This document shows, piece by piece, positions 9,190-17,656 of a stretch of DNA of 64,000 bases (its first letter is position 1; every line of letters starts with the position of its first letter). This DNA comes from Chitinophagales bacterium. GTDB lineage: Bacteria > Bacteroidota > Bacteroidia > Chitinophagales > Saprospiraceae. Both the position numbers and the translations under genes were made by a program. The notes under the pieces were generated by a model. That model was not told where the DNA came from, searched no databases, and saw nothing but the letters and a program-made list of their open reading frames with translations. The DNA is taken from assembly GCA_013297745.1 (NCBI GenBank), contig JAAFIM010000016.1:1-64000 (forward strand), read 5' to 3'.

Positions 9190-10188
9190 CTACAATTTGA
9201 TAAAGGGGAAAGCGTGTGAATGGCTACCCCAACGCAGTTGCGCCGTGTAAAATCCCTGTGGTAGGGCGGAAATATCCACATCAACCGATTGATTGAGCGA
9301 ATGCTGCCCCCATAACTGCCCTAAACTGTTGTAAATATGCACCCGCACGGGGAGAATCTCCCATTCTTGGGGGAAGATAAACGCGAGCTGTTGAGCGTTA
9401 GGTTTATAAACACAGCGCAAAGGGGGTAAATTGGGTTGATATTCATCCACAGCTATAGCCCTATCGTAGTCATAGACCAACGCCCAGCAGGGAAAGTCGT
9501 CGTTTTGAGTGCTAAAAAAGCGATAATCGCGCAAACTGTCGTAGTAACAGTATAATTCTTGAGGCAAATCAGGCCCTCCATCTATAATGGATGTATCCCA
9601 ACCCAAATAATTAGGCACGGGATAAGGCACGTTTAGCCCGCCTATATTGCGGATAAATCGGCTTATGTTCCAATTGGGATTATATTGCACATTAACCAGG
9701 TCGTACTGGTAGTTAGTGGGTGGAGTTTGGCAGGTATAAGCCCCCAAAGAGCTAACCCTTACCGTATCGACCGTATCTAAAGGTTGGGTGTGTGCGTAGT
9801 AATAATAAGCGTCCGTTTCATAAATTGGCCAACTATCCCCCACTTGCGCCGAGAATATGTACAAAGGCTCAAACCCATTCCGCTGTAGCCAGTAAACAGT
9901 GTCGTTGCTCTGATAGAACAAGTCGCTTCTTTTCAACGCTTCCCTGCTTCTGTTCCAATTGGGGCCGATAGGGTAATAATCCACCTGGTATAAATTCAGC
10001 TTCTTAACCAATAAGCCGTTATAAAGGGTGTCGCCTTCATATTTTAGCTTCCAAAAGTACTGTATTTGCCAACCAGAAGCCGAGTAAATCCAAGTAGCTC
10101 CAGGGGGCGACCAAGCGAATGTATCGCGCGTTTGTGCAGAAGCGAAAAAGGTATAACAAATTAACAAAGAAAATAGGAATAATTTCAC
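9190..10188 (-). CDS. Secreted protein with T9SS type A sorting domain, function unknown
   Basis: 332-aa protein with a signal peptide (residues 1-18, cleavage after FASA). The body is aromatic-rich (many Tyr, Trp and Asp) and matches no family I recognise. The last ~75 residues (PVRVHIYNSLGQLWGQ, ALPQGFYTAQL) are a type A sorting domain, so the product should leave by the T9SS. It stands 59 bp upstream of pnp and 84 bp downstream of rpsO on the same strand, splitting the common rpsO-pnp pair. A terminator after rpsO suggests it has its own promoter, which I cannot identify. Confidence 0.75.
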   Translation of the reverse strand: MKLFLFSLLICYTFFASAQTRDTFAWSPPGATWIYSASGWQIQYFWKLKYEGDTLYNGLLVKKLNLYQVDYYPIGPNWNRSREALKRSDLFYQSNDTVYWLQRNGFEPLYIFSAQVGDSWPIYETDAYYYYAHTQPLDTVDTVRVSSLGAYTCQTPPTNYQYDLVNVQYNPNWNISRFIRNIGGLNVPYPVPNYLGWDTSIIDGGPDLPQELYCYYDSLRDYRFFSTQNDDFPCWALVYDYDRAIAVDEYQPNLPPLRCVYKPNAQQLAFIFPQEWEILPVRVHIYNSLGQLWGQHSLNQSVDVDISALPQGFYTAQLRWGSHSHAFPFIKL

Positions 10189-10208
10189 AATATAGCATAA
10201 TTTAGGTT

Positions 10209-10252
10209 AAAAAAAACGTGCAAAGAACCCTAAAAGTTAGTTCTTCGCACGT
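10209..10252 (-). terminator. Intrinsic terminator of rpsO
   Basis: Stem ACGTGCgAAGAAC/GTTCTTtGCACGT around an 11-nt loop (one mismatch), followed on the minus strand by a T-run (As at 10209-10216). It separates rpsO from the downstream T9SS gene. Confidence 0.85.
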
Positions 10253-10272
10253 ATAGAAAGTTAAACAACAGC

Positions 10273-10557
10273 CTATTTAAGGAAGTCGCGAATACCCAAT
10301 TTAGCAATAAGCGCGCGATATGCTACAATATCTTTGGCTGCTATGTATTTGAGTAGTCTTCTGCGCTTGCCCACCAATGTAAGCAACGCACGACGGGTAG
10401 AATGGTCTTTGTGGTTGGCTTTTAGGTGTGCTGAAAGGCTGGTAATGCGGAAAGTGAACAAAGCTGCTTGTCCTTCAGCTGAACCTGTGTTTTTGGCGTC
10501 ACCGCCGTAGTTAGCGAAAATTTCGCTCATTTTTTCTTTAGGAAGATACGTTGCCAT
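10273..10557 (-). CDS. rpsO: 30S ribosomal protein S15
   Basis: Binds 16S rRNA in the platform of the small subunit. The 94-aa sequence has the S15 signature region (ITSLSAHLKANHKDHSTRRALLTLVGKRRRLLKYI). The first ~20 residues are the slightly variant N terminus seen in Bacteroidota (MATYLPKEKMSEIFANYGG). Full length. It has a strong promoter and its own terminator. Confidence 0.97.
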   Translation of the reverse strand: MATYLPKEKMSEIFANYGGDAKNTGSAEGQAALFTFRITSLSAHLKANHKDHSTRRALLTLVGKRRRLLKYIAAKDIVAYRALIAKLGIRDFLK

Positions 10558-10624
10558 TTGTTATGTTAAGGCGTTTTAAAAGGTTACTAATTGAGATTAC
10601 GAAAATCATTGCTTAGCGCGGGGG

Positions 10625-10655
10625 CAAAGGTAACTGTTTTTTCTATAGTTGCAAA
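10625..10655 (-). promoter_or_regulatory. Bacteroidota promoter of rpsO
   Basis: On the minus strand, TTTG (10655-10652), 19-bp spacer, TACCTTTG (10632-10625). This is the textbook -33/-7 layout of the phylum. The leader to the rpsO start is about 60 nt, enough for S15 autoregulation, but no specific structure is claimed. Confidence 0.8.
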
Positions 10656-10807
10656 CAATTTATTATAAAAAAGCTATTTTTTTTGCCTTTTTTGATAAAA
10701 AAAGTATTTTAAAAGCTATTTTATGTAAAAAAAAGCTATTTTTGCCCCGTTATTTTTACCTTTTTAATATCATTTAGCTAAATCCAAGTTTAATTCCCTT
10801 TTTAATT

Positions 10808-12064
10808 ATGGCCAAGACCAGTGCTAATCCAATAGCGGATTCTAACCGCGAATTTAACCAAAAAACGCTACGCGAATGCGAAGCTATGCTTAATTATGCA
10901 CTTTCCAACGGCAAAAAGGTAAAGCCTGCTGCTTTGGAAAAACTAAAAAAGCTAAAAAATGATATGGCTGCTGCCGAAGCATCGGGTATAGCCGACCGCG
11001 ATTCCAAAGCGGATAATTTGGCAGAAGTGCATTCTTTGCTTGCCGAAAGTATAAGCCCTGCAACCCCCGCTACGGTGGTTTTGCTGGAAGATACAGCCAA
11101 AAGCGGTCCTAGATTTTTAGGCCCAGTACCTTTGGTGCGGCGGATGTTGTTGGTTACTATTATTTGTTTATTTGTATTTTTAGGCTTATTTGGTTTTCCT
11201 GAAGTAGATGCTTCCACCATAAATGGGGATATTCTAAACTATGAAGGGTTAAAATTTGTCTATAACGAATTATTTATTGTATCTGCTGCCGCTTTGGGGG
11301 CTGCTTTTTACGCTTTATTTGAAGCCTACAAATATATTGCTACCTCTTCTTATGATAGCCGCTACGATTCTATTTATTGGATACGCTTTATTTTGGGGGT
11401 GGTCGCTGGGGTTATATTAGCCCAATTTATTTTTTCTGCCCAGCCTATAGACCCCAGCCAATTGAACGAGGCTACAGGCACAACTTTTAGTATGACTTAT
11501 AAGCCTTTGTTAGCTTTTTTGGGGGGATTTTCAGCCCGCGTTGTGCATAAAATACTCAATTCATTGGTCGATAGCGTCGAAACATTTATTAGCGGTTCGG
11601 CTCGCGATGCGATAAGAGCAAGAGAAGAAGCAGCAAGAACCCAATTGCAGGATAAAGTTAGCTCTATTCAACAAGAAAATAAACGCAAAGATGCAGCAGC
11701 TCGGCTACAAATGGTGGTTACTTTGATGCAATTGCAAGAAAAAATGGCTAAAGGTCAAAGTAGTGCAGACATACAAGCTGCTTTCAAGTCGGTTATCAAC
11801 GAAACCATACAACCTGTAAGCGGGCAAGGTATTTATACCGATGTTAATAATAACTCAAACTCTGCGGGTGCTGATTTTATAAACAACCTAAATAACAATC
11901 CTGTACAGCCTATTACAGAGCCAAACAATAGTACGAACGGCAATAATCAACCAATAAACGAAAATGTGGTGCCGCCTTTGACCGATTTTGAAATACCCGA
12001 ACACCCAGATAATATGCTTGGAGATTTGAATAATCCTAATCCCAACAACGAATTTAAACCTTAA
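10808..12064 (+). CDS. Membrane protein with cytosolic coiled coil, function unknown
   Basis: I do not recognise a family for this 418-aa protein. The N-terminal ~100 residues are charged and helical. Four hydrophobic segments follow at about 112-130, 155-173, 192-210 and 232-250. Then comes a long coiled coil (about 262-318; ARDAIRAREEAARTQLQ, QLQEKMAKG). The C-terminal ~75 residues are Asn/Pro-rich and probably disordered. There is no signal peptide, so both large soluble parts probably face the cytosol. A 250-bp AT-rich spacer separates it from rpsO, and no TAnnTTTG site is evident. A mobile repeat begins 8 bp past its stop. A scaffold or sensor role would be guesswork. Confidence 0.75.
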   Translation: MAKTSANPIADSNREFNQKTLRECEAMLNYALSNGKKVKPAALEKLKKLKNDMAAAEASGIADRDSKADNLAEVHSLLAESISPATPATVVLLEDTAKSGPRFLGPVPLVRRMLLVTIICLFVFLGLFGFPEVDASTINGDILNYEGLKFVYNELFIVSAAALGAAFYALFEAYKYIATSSYDSRYDSIYWIRFILGVVAGVILAQFIFSAQPIDPSQLNEATGTTFSMTYKPLLAFLGGFSARVVHKILNSLVDSVETFISGSARDAIRAREEAARTQLQDKVSSIQQENKRKDAAARLQMVVTLMQLQEKMAKGQSSADIQAAFKSVINETIQPVSGQGIYTDVNNNSNSAGADFINNLNNNPVQPITEPNNSTNGNNQPINENVVPPLTDFEIPEHPDNMLGDLNNPNPNNEFKP

Positions 12065-12066
12065 CT

Positions 12067-12439
12067 TAGTTAACTGGAATTACGCGCTTTAGCTATTTTT
12101 TAATAAAAGTTAAGTACAAAAGCCTAATTTTCGCCATGCGACGCCAAAACCAGCGTATGTCGCGGAAAGCCGACCAACCGAGCGCAGCGAGGGCAGTAGC
12201 TTTTTTGCATAGCAAAAAACGTCGGCTTGTAGCGACGGTTTTGCGCTTTTTGCGCAATGAAATGAAGCAAAATAAGCAAAAACGCCTTTTTGGCGTTGGC
12301 TTTTTTGGTACTTTTTTGCCATCAAAAAAGTACGAAAGATAAATTTTTTAGGCGTAAGCCGTTAAAAAAAATTCTACCCGATTTTACTTACAGCTATTTT
12401 GTGCCAAATTTAAACCTCAAGCGCAACTCCAGTTAGTTA
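12067..12439. mobile_element. MITE-like element A1 with 6-bp target duplication
   Basis: Element at 12073-12433 (361 bp). The ends are inverted: ACTGGAATTACGCG on the left and the reverse complement of ACTGGAGTTGCGC on the right. The direct repeat TAGTTA flanks it at 12067-12072 and 12434-12439. The core contains TGCGACGCCAAAACCAGCGTATGTCG, a GACGGTTTTGCGC arm, AACGCC-ttttt-GGCGTT and GTACTTTTTTg-ccat-cAAAAAAGTAC hairpins. It holds no transposase; the short frames on either strand recur in every copy and are best read as by-products. It fills most of the 453-bp gap. Confidence 0.8.
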
Positions 12440-12460
12440 AGCACAAAAACATATCAAAAT

Positions 12461-12498
12461 AAAAAAAGCAAGTTACAACCCTGTAGCTTGCTTTTTTT
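12461..12498. terminator. Terminator of the subtilase gene
   Basis: AAAAAAAGCAAGTTAC pairs with GTAGCTTGCTTTTTTT across a short loop. A-run and T-run make it bidirectional. Confidence 0.85.
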
Positions 12499-12517
12499 AT
12501 CCGACATCCGTTTATTA

Positions 12518-14188
12518 TCAATAAAGTTGCTGTTGATAAAAAGGAATATGAAAGATTTTTTTGTCCATATTAATTTTTATGGTATAAACCCCATTCGCTA
12601 AATTTTGGGTGGGAATAATCAACTGCGAAAAATCCCCAAAAGGGCTAAATTGCAACTCGTCTTGATACACCAGCGTCCCCCAACTATCAGATATGCTTAA
12701 TTGGGCTGGCAACGGTTGTTGGTGGCTATGGATGATTTTAATCTGCTTACTGGCTATTTTTTTGTTATAAAAACATTGTCCTTGTTCATAAGCTACCCAA
12801 AAATCATCTTGAGCTTCTAAATAACTTGCCAAAAAATTAGGAATGCCATAACCCAACAGCGAGTCTGGTTTTTCCCATTGCGAAGCAGATTTTTCTAACA
12901 AAAACTTTAGCTCAAAGTTTGTTTTATTGGGACAAGCAGACCAAAGAGAGCTGATAGCCCCAGCTAAAATAGGCGCAGAAAAAGAAGTCCCACTTATCGC
13001 TTTGGTAGCAAACCCGAACATAGACGCGGTAAAGACATCTTGACCTTGTGCGGAAAGATTGGGCTTGATTCTAGCATCGGGGGTAGGACCAAAAGAGCTA
13101 AATCCAGCTTTAAATCCTAAGTTATTGGTTGCTCCTACCGCTATAACATTAAATCCGTCAGCGGGCACGCCTATATAACGCCAACTTCCTCTCCCTTCAT
13201 TGCCTGCCGAATTGATAACCAACATCCCTTTTTGGGTGGCAATATCTGCGCCTATAGTTGCTATCCCTGTGCGCCCGTTTAAGTCTTTATACTTATAGTT
13301 CATAGCCGTATCGCGAAAAGAGGTATAACCTAAGGAAGAGTTGATAACATCAACCCCCAAACTATCCGCTTTTTCGGCAGCCACTACCCAATTAAACTCT
13401 TCTGTCCAAAATTCCCCCTTGGTATCTTCAGTTTTAAACAGAAAATACCCAGCATTGGGCGAAGTCCCCAAAAGTCTATAAGGCATATTTCCCCCCATTA
13501 CCCCCAAAACATCGGTGCCGTGCCCACTCGCTTCATACACCCATTCGTCGCCCTCTACTATATCATAAGTGCCCAATATCCTGTGGTTTAAAAATAAAGA
13601 ATCAAAGGCTACCATTCTATACGCTTGTTCAAACCCCCCATCAAAAATGGCTATGTATTGACCTTCCCCTTTATATCCAAAATTATGCAGATGATGTATT
13701 TGCAGCATTTTATTCTGATTTTCTGCCCAACCGTACACACTTTCTTTCAACTTGGAGGTATCTTTTACCGCCCTGTCATAGATTTTATAATTTTGTATAG
13801 GTCGGTCATAACCTAAGGGTTTAATATACTGCACAAAAGGCAACTTTTTTATCAACTCTCGCTTATTAGCGTCTGGGCAAAGTACAGCCACCGCATTTAA
13901 CCATTTAGAAGAATGTTCGATAGCAACCCCCAAAGATTCTATTTGGGCAATATAAGCAGGATTTATGGGCAAATCGCTCTCATTCAACTGTATATTTTGA
14001 CGCTTCCGACGGGCTATAGAACGTTCAGACAAAAAATCGTGGGGACGCAATAGGCTAAATGGGGTGTTTTGTTTGTTGGTCAGTTGGACATAATAGACAT
14101 CGTGTTGGTGTTGGGCTAAAATTTTATTCGGGCAAATATAAACTAAAAGCCCCAGTACAAAAGCTAAAAAGTTGGTTTTAATCGGCAT
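12518..14188 (-). CDS. Secreted S8 (subtilisin-like) serine peptidase with T9SS sorting domain
   Basis: 556-aa protease precursor. Signal peptide at 1-25 (ends ILAQ), a propeptide-like region at about 30-125, and the catalytic domain at about 175-450. The triad is visible as D183 (IAIFDGG), H223 (SGHGTDVLG) and S402 (ISGTSFSAP), with oxyanion Asn330 (SAGNEG). The last ~70 residues (ISDSWGTLVYQ, LANGVYTIKI) resemble a type A sorting domain, so export by the T9SS and action at the surface or outside is expected. A -7 element lies upstream at 14239-14246, arranged divergently with the next gene's promoter. Substrate unknown. Confidence 0.92.
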   Translation of the reverse strand: MPIKTNFLAFVLGLLVYICPNKILAQHQHDVYYVQLTNKQNTPFSLLRPHDFLSERSIARRKRQNIQLNESDLPINPAYIAQIESLGVAIEHSSKWLNAVAVLCPDANKRELIKKLPFVQYIKPLGYDRPIQNYKIYDRAVKDTSKLKESVYGWAENQNKMLQIHHLHNFGYKGEGQYIAIFDGGFEQAYRMVAFDSLFLNHRILGTYDIVEGDEWVYEASGHGTDVLGVMGGNMPYRLLGTSPNAGYFLFKTEDTKGEFWTEEFNWVVAAEKADSLGVDVINSSLGYTSFRDTAMNYKYKDLNGRTGIATIGADIATQKGMLVINSAGNEGRGSWRYIGVPADGFNVIAVGATNNLGFKAGFSSFGPTPDARIKPNLSAQGQDVFTASMFGFATKAISGTSFSAPILAGAISSLWSACPNKTNFELKFLLEKSASQWEKPDSLLGYGIPNFLASYLEAQDDFWVAYEQGQCFYNKKIASKQIKIIHSHQQPLPAQLSISDSWGTLVYQDELQFSPFGDFSQLIIPTQNLANGVYTIKINMDKKIFHIPFYQQQLY

Positions 14189-14238
14189 AAAATATCTTTA
14201 AAAAATAACTAAAAGGGTTAATAATCTCGCTATCGGCA

Positions 14239-14246
14239 CAAAAGTA
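14239..14246 (-). promoter_or_regulatory. -7 element of the subtilase gene
   Basis: TACTTTTG on the minus strand (TAnnTTTG), about 50 bp upstream of the start. The -33 element is not clear. Confidence 0.5.
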
Positions 14247-14267
14247 ATTTTTTTTGTAGAAATTTAT

Positions 14268-14275
14268 TATCTTTG
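14268..14275 (+). promoter_or_regulatory. -7 element TATCTTTG of the BtuF-like gene
   Basis: Perfect TAnnTTTG, 31 bp before ATG 14307, back to back with the promoter of the divergent subtilase gene. A transcript would start near 14282. Confidence 0.65.
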
Positions 14276-14306
14276 CGCAATTTTTACCCGCTTAAACATT
14301 TAACAA

Positions 14307-15125
14307 ATGCCGCATAAATTAGTGAGTGACCAATTGGGGCAAGTTTTTGAACTTTTGAAAAGCCCAGAGCGGATAATATCTTTGGTGCCAAGTATTACCG
14401 AGTTGATTGTTGATTTGGGGCAAGGGGACAAATTGGTTGGCATTACCAAATTTTGCACCCACGGGGGGCTAGACCGAAAAAAGTTGGCTGTAGGTGGTAC
14501 CAAAAACCCTAATTTATTGAAGATACAAAAATTAGCTCCCGATTGGATTTTTGCCAACAAAGAAGAGAATAGATATGAAGATGTGGAAACATTGCGCCAG
14601 TTCGCTAACGTTTGGGTCTCCGAGGTCAAAAATTTAAATGATAATTTGGAACTGATAAACCGTTTTGGCACGATTTTTGACCGCACGGAAAAGGCTACAG
14701 ATATGGTGGGGCGTATACAAGCCGAGTTTAGCGCGTTAGAGGATTATTTAGCCCCCAAACCTCGCCCTAAAGTCGCCTATTTGATTTGGGAAAATCCCAT
14801 TATGGTAGCTGGTGGGGATACATTTATACAAGATATGCTCAATTGGGCTGGTTTTGATAATGTGTTTGAACCCCAAAATCGTTATCCTGTGGTTAGCGAA
14901 GCAGAATTAGCCCAATGCGGGGCGGATTTGCTGTTATTATCTTCAGAACCCTACCCTTTTTCCCCCTCCCACCTGCAAAAATACGCAGCTAATTATCCCC
15001 AAACGGGCTGTTTTTTGGCTGACGGGGAGTTTTTTAGCTGGTATGGTAGCCGCCCATTGCTGGCTGCTGCTTATTTTCGCCAATTATGGGAAGAAAATGG
15101 GGCAAAGTTTATCCCCAAAGGCTAA
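14307..15125 (+). CDS. BtuF-like helical-backbone metal/cobalamin-binding protein without signal peptide
   Basis: 272-aa member of the periplasmic-binding fold class used for vitamin B12 and haem/siderophore binding. Seen are RIISLVPSITELIVDLGQGDKLVGITKFC at about 22-50, the long linking helix (FDRTEKATDMVGRIQAEFSAL, about 125-145) and the second lobe with PKVAYLIWENPIMVAGGDTFIQDML. The protein starts MPHKLVSDQLGQVFEL with no signal peptide or lipobox, and the upstream promoter leaves no room for one, so it appears cytosolic. No permease or ATPase gene is adjacent. Family is clear; binding cobalamin specifically is an inference. Confidence 0.8.
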   Translation: MPHKLVSDQLGQVFELLKSPERIISLVPSITELIVDLGQGDKLVGITKFCTHGGLDRKKLAVGGTKNPNLLKIQKLAPDWIFANKEENRYEDVETLRQFANVWVSEVKNLNDNLELINRFGTIFDRTEKATDMVGRIQAEFSALEDYLAPKPRPKVAYLIWENPIMVAGGDTFIQDMLNWAGFDNVFEPQNRYPVVSEAELAQCGADLLLLSSEPYPFSPSHLQKYAANYPQTGCFLADGEFFSWYGSRPLLAAAYFRQLWEENGAKFIPKG

Positions 15126-15184
15126 ATAGCCGACATGCTCCCGACTAAAATTAAAAATCTATTTAAATCAATCCTTTATAATCA

Positions 15185-17227
15185 ATGAAAAGTTTAAAAA
15201 AAACACCCATTTATGCCCTTTTGGGGGGCTTGTGTTGGGGGCTTGGTACCCATTCAACCCTTAATGCGCAAGGTTTTAGCGATTTTCAATGGAAAGACGC
15301 GCAGATGCAAGCCGGCTACACCATCCCTAACGAGTTTGCCAAAGCAGACGCGGTGATTATCCGCAACGAAACATACAGCAAAGGTATATTTTCGGGAGAA
15401 TTTCCTTATATAGAACAGTTGGCTACTTTGCGCGAACAAACCCATCTCAAAATCCTAACCCAAAAAGCATTGGACGAGTATAAACGGTTAGAAATTCCCC
15501 GCTTTAAGGGGCAAATAGCCGATTATGTGCAGCTCAAAGAGTATGATATACGCATCAAGAAAAAAGATGGTAGCCAAAAAGATTATGTGGTTAAAGATTT
15601 GCCCAAAATAGAACTTGCCGAAGATGATAAATTGTACGATAGCCGCGAGGATTATTACTTTTTTGCGGTCAATGATTTGGAGATTGGGGACGAGATAGAA
15701 ATTGTATCCGTTATCGAATCCAAATTTTTGGACAATGGGCGTTTGGTGACTTTATACCAAGAATATCCTAGCTTGGAAAGCCGCTTTGTGATTTCTATCC
15801 CCAATAAAGTGGGGCTAATAGGTAGCGTCTACAACAAAATGCCCGCTCCTGAAACGCGGGTGGTGGGCGAACAAACCGTTTATAGCTGGACACAAAAAAA
15901 TTTGGCAGCCGTACCCGAAGCCAATAGTGCGGGGAGTATAGTATCCACAAGTTTAGACCACTTTGTGTATGAGCTAAATTTTGACAAATTTAGAGCTTCT
16001 GAATTTATCCCCAAAAACTTCCGCGACTTAGGCTTACAGTTTATGGACGATTATTTACTTTCGCGGATAGCCAACAAAAGCAAACTGGAAGAGTTTTATG
16101 CCAACTTATTCAAAGACAAAAACAGCACTTTAGAAAAAGCGGTGGCTTTGAACGACTACGTGGTCAAAAATATCAAATTGGTAGGACGGCGTGATTTGGG
16201 CAAAGACAACGATTTTGTGGATTTGTGCTTAATCAACAAACGCACGGATAATTTGGGGATTATGAAAATATACCGCGATTTTTTCACCCGTTACAAAATA
16301 CCTTTTTATTTGGGATTTGCCAAAGATAGATTTTCTGGCGCATTTGACTTTAAGTTTTTATCCTCTACCCAGATTGCCGACTATTTTTTCGTGTTTGAAA
16401 CCGAAGACGGGGGAATGTTTACCCTTATGGGGCTCAATGGGGTCAATGAAATAGCCCCAAGCCTTACAGGGGTGCCTTTTTACCTGATTAATTTGAAAGA
16501 CATCAGCAAAAAAGATTTGGAATCGTTAGAATTTCCCAACGATGCGCTCAAATCTTTGGACGACAACCAAACCTATGGCAGCAGCAACTTTGATATAAAA
16601 TTGGCTACCAACACCGCCACGATGAAAAATACCACGTCTATAATGGGCTGTTATTCTACCGAGCAAAGAAACGGTTATATCAATATGTATAAAAAAGACT
16701 CTTTGGTTAAGTTGTTCCAAAATGGGTATGAAAATAACAATTCTTGGAAAAAACACGAACCGCAAGTGAGCAGCGCTTTGGTCAAAGAGTTTGAATTGAT
16801 GCCCCCTTATCCGTTCAAAGTAGAGCATATTGTCAGCCTAAAAAATATAACCCAACAAAAAGGGGAAGAATATAGCTTGGAGTTGAAAAACTTCATCAGC
16901 CATAATCTCCGCAATGTAAATAATGCCGATGCGCGGGTGTTGGATTATCACGTTGATTATATGGGCAAAGAGATAGAAAATATCATTTTGACCTTTGACA
17001 AGGATATAGTTGTTAGCAATTTATCCAGCCTGACCACCAACATCAGCAACGAGTATGGAAGCTATACTTGCACCGCTATGCAACCAAAACCCAATATAAT
17101 CCAGATTAAGTCCACTTATACCATCAAACAACTTTTTGTGGAAAAAACCAAATGCCCAGAGTTGGATGCGCTCAATAAAGCCGCAAAAAACGTGCGCGAT
17201 ACCAAATTGCAGATTAAAGCTAAATAA
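15185..17227 (+). CDS. Secreted DUF3857/transglutaminase-like protein
   Basis: 680-aa protein with a signal peptide (1-29, ends LNAQ). The N-terminal region (about 45-270) resembles DUF3857: beta-rich, with YDIRIKKKDGSQKDYVV and a long stretch on surface charge patterns. The middle (about 300-450) is where a transglutaminase-like core would lie (ATLEKAVALNDYVVKNIKL-type helix), but I do not find an intact Cys-His-Asp triad. The C-terminal beta-rich part ends without a sorting domain. It starts 59 bp after the BtuF-like gene on the same strand, possibly co-transcribed. Such proteins are common and uncharacterised in Bacteroidota. The assignment is moderate. Confidence 0.6.
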   Translation: MKSLKKTPIYALLGGLCWGLGTHSTLNAQGFSDFQWKDAQMQAGYTIPNEFAKADAVIIRNETYSKGIFSGEFPYIEQLATLREQTHLKILTQKALDEYKRLEIPRFKGQIADYVQLKEYDIRIKKKDGSQKDYVVKDLPKIELAEDDKLYDSREDYYFFAVNDLEIGDEIEIVSVIESKFLDNGRLVTLYQEYPSLESRFVISIPNKVGLIGSVYNKMPAPETRVVGEQTVYSWTQKNLAAVPEANSAGSIVSTSLDHFVYELNFDKFRASEFIPKNFRDLGLQFMDDYLLSRIANKSKLEEFYANLFKDKNSTLEKAVALNDYVVKNIKLVGRRDLGKDNDFVDLCLINKRTDNLGIMKIYRDFFTRYKIPFYLGFAKDRFSGAFDFKFLSSTQIADYFFVFETEDGGMFTLMGLNGVNEIAPSLTGVPFYLINLKDISKKDLESLEFPNDALKSLDDNQTYGSSNFDIKLATNTATMKNTTSIMGCYSTEQRNGYINMYKKDSLVKLFQNGYENNNSWKKHEPQVSSALVKEFELMPPYPFKVEHIVSLKNITQQKGEEYSLELKNFISHNLRNVNNADARVLDYHVDYMGKEIENIILTFDKDIVVSNLSSLTTNISNEYGSYTCTAMQPKPNIIQIKSTYTIKQLFVEKTKCPELDALNKAAKNVRDTKLQIKAK

Positions 17228-17240
17228 ATTCACTTTATCC

Positions 17241-17280
17241 AAAAAAACCGCTACTTTAACTAAAGTGGCGGTTTTTTTAA
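17241..17280 (+). terminator. Intrinsic terminator
   Basis: AAAACCGCTACTTT pairs with AAAGTGGCGGTTTT around AACT, followed by Ts. Ends the 680-aa gene transcript. Confidence 0.85.
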
Positions 17281-17282
17281 TT

Positions 17283-17656
17283 TACTGTACTGGAGTTACG
17301 CTCCAGCCAATAAGTTTAAAAAAGTTAAGTAAAAACACTAATTTTCGCCGTGCGACGCCAAAACCAGCGTATGTCGCGAAAAGACGACCAACCGAGCGCA
17401 GCGAGGGCAGTAGCTTTTTTGCATAGCAAAAAACGTCGGCTTGTAGCGACGGTTTTGCGCTTTTTGCGTAATAAAATGAAGCAAAATAAGCAAAAACGCC
17501 TTTTTGGCGTTGGCTTTTTTGGTACTTTTTTGCCATCAAAAAAGTACAGAAAAATAAATTTTTTAGGCGTAAGCCGTCAAAAAAAATTTCCTAACCTATT
17601 TAACTTTTAGCTTTTTTGTACTAAAATCAAGCCTCAAGCGTAACTCCAGTTACTGT
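17283..17656. mobile_element. MITE-like element A2 with 6-bp target duplication, nested in A3
   Basis: Element at 17289-17650 (362 bp, one base longer than A1), ends ACTGGAGTTACGCT and its inverted copy. TACTGT flanks it at 17283-17288 and 17651-17656. The right duplicate is also the start of element A3 (TACTGTAGTTACGC), so A2 inserted into the left end of A3. Its core is nearly identical to A1. No transposase. Confidence 0.8.

Noticed and set aside
12110-12342. Short open frames on both strands in the repeats at 12.1, 17.3, 17.7 and 27.8 kb
   Set aside because: They coincide with the MITE core in every copy, have no ribosome-binding context, and arise from palindromes; they are not treated as genes.
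14661-14677. Sigma54-like TTGGCACGATTTTTGAC inside the BtuF-like gene
   Set aside because: The -12 element reads TTGA instead of TTGC, and it lies within a coding sequence with no gene start downstream.
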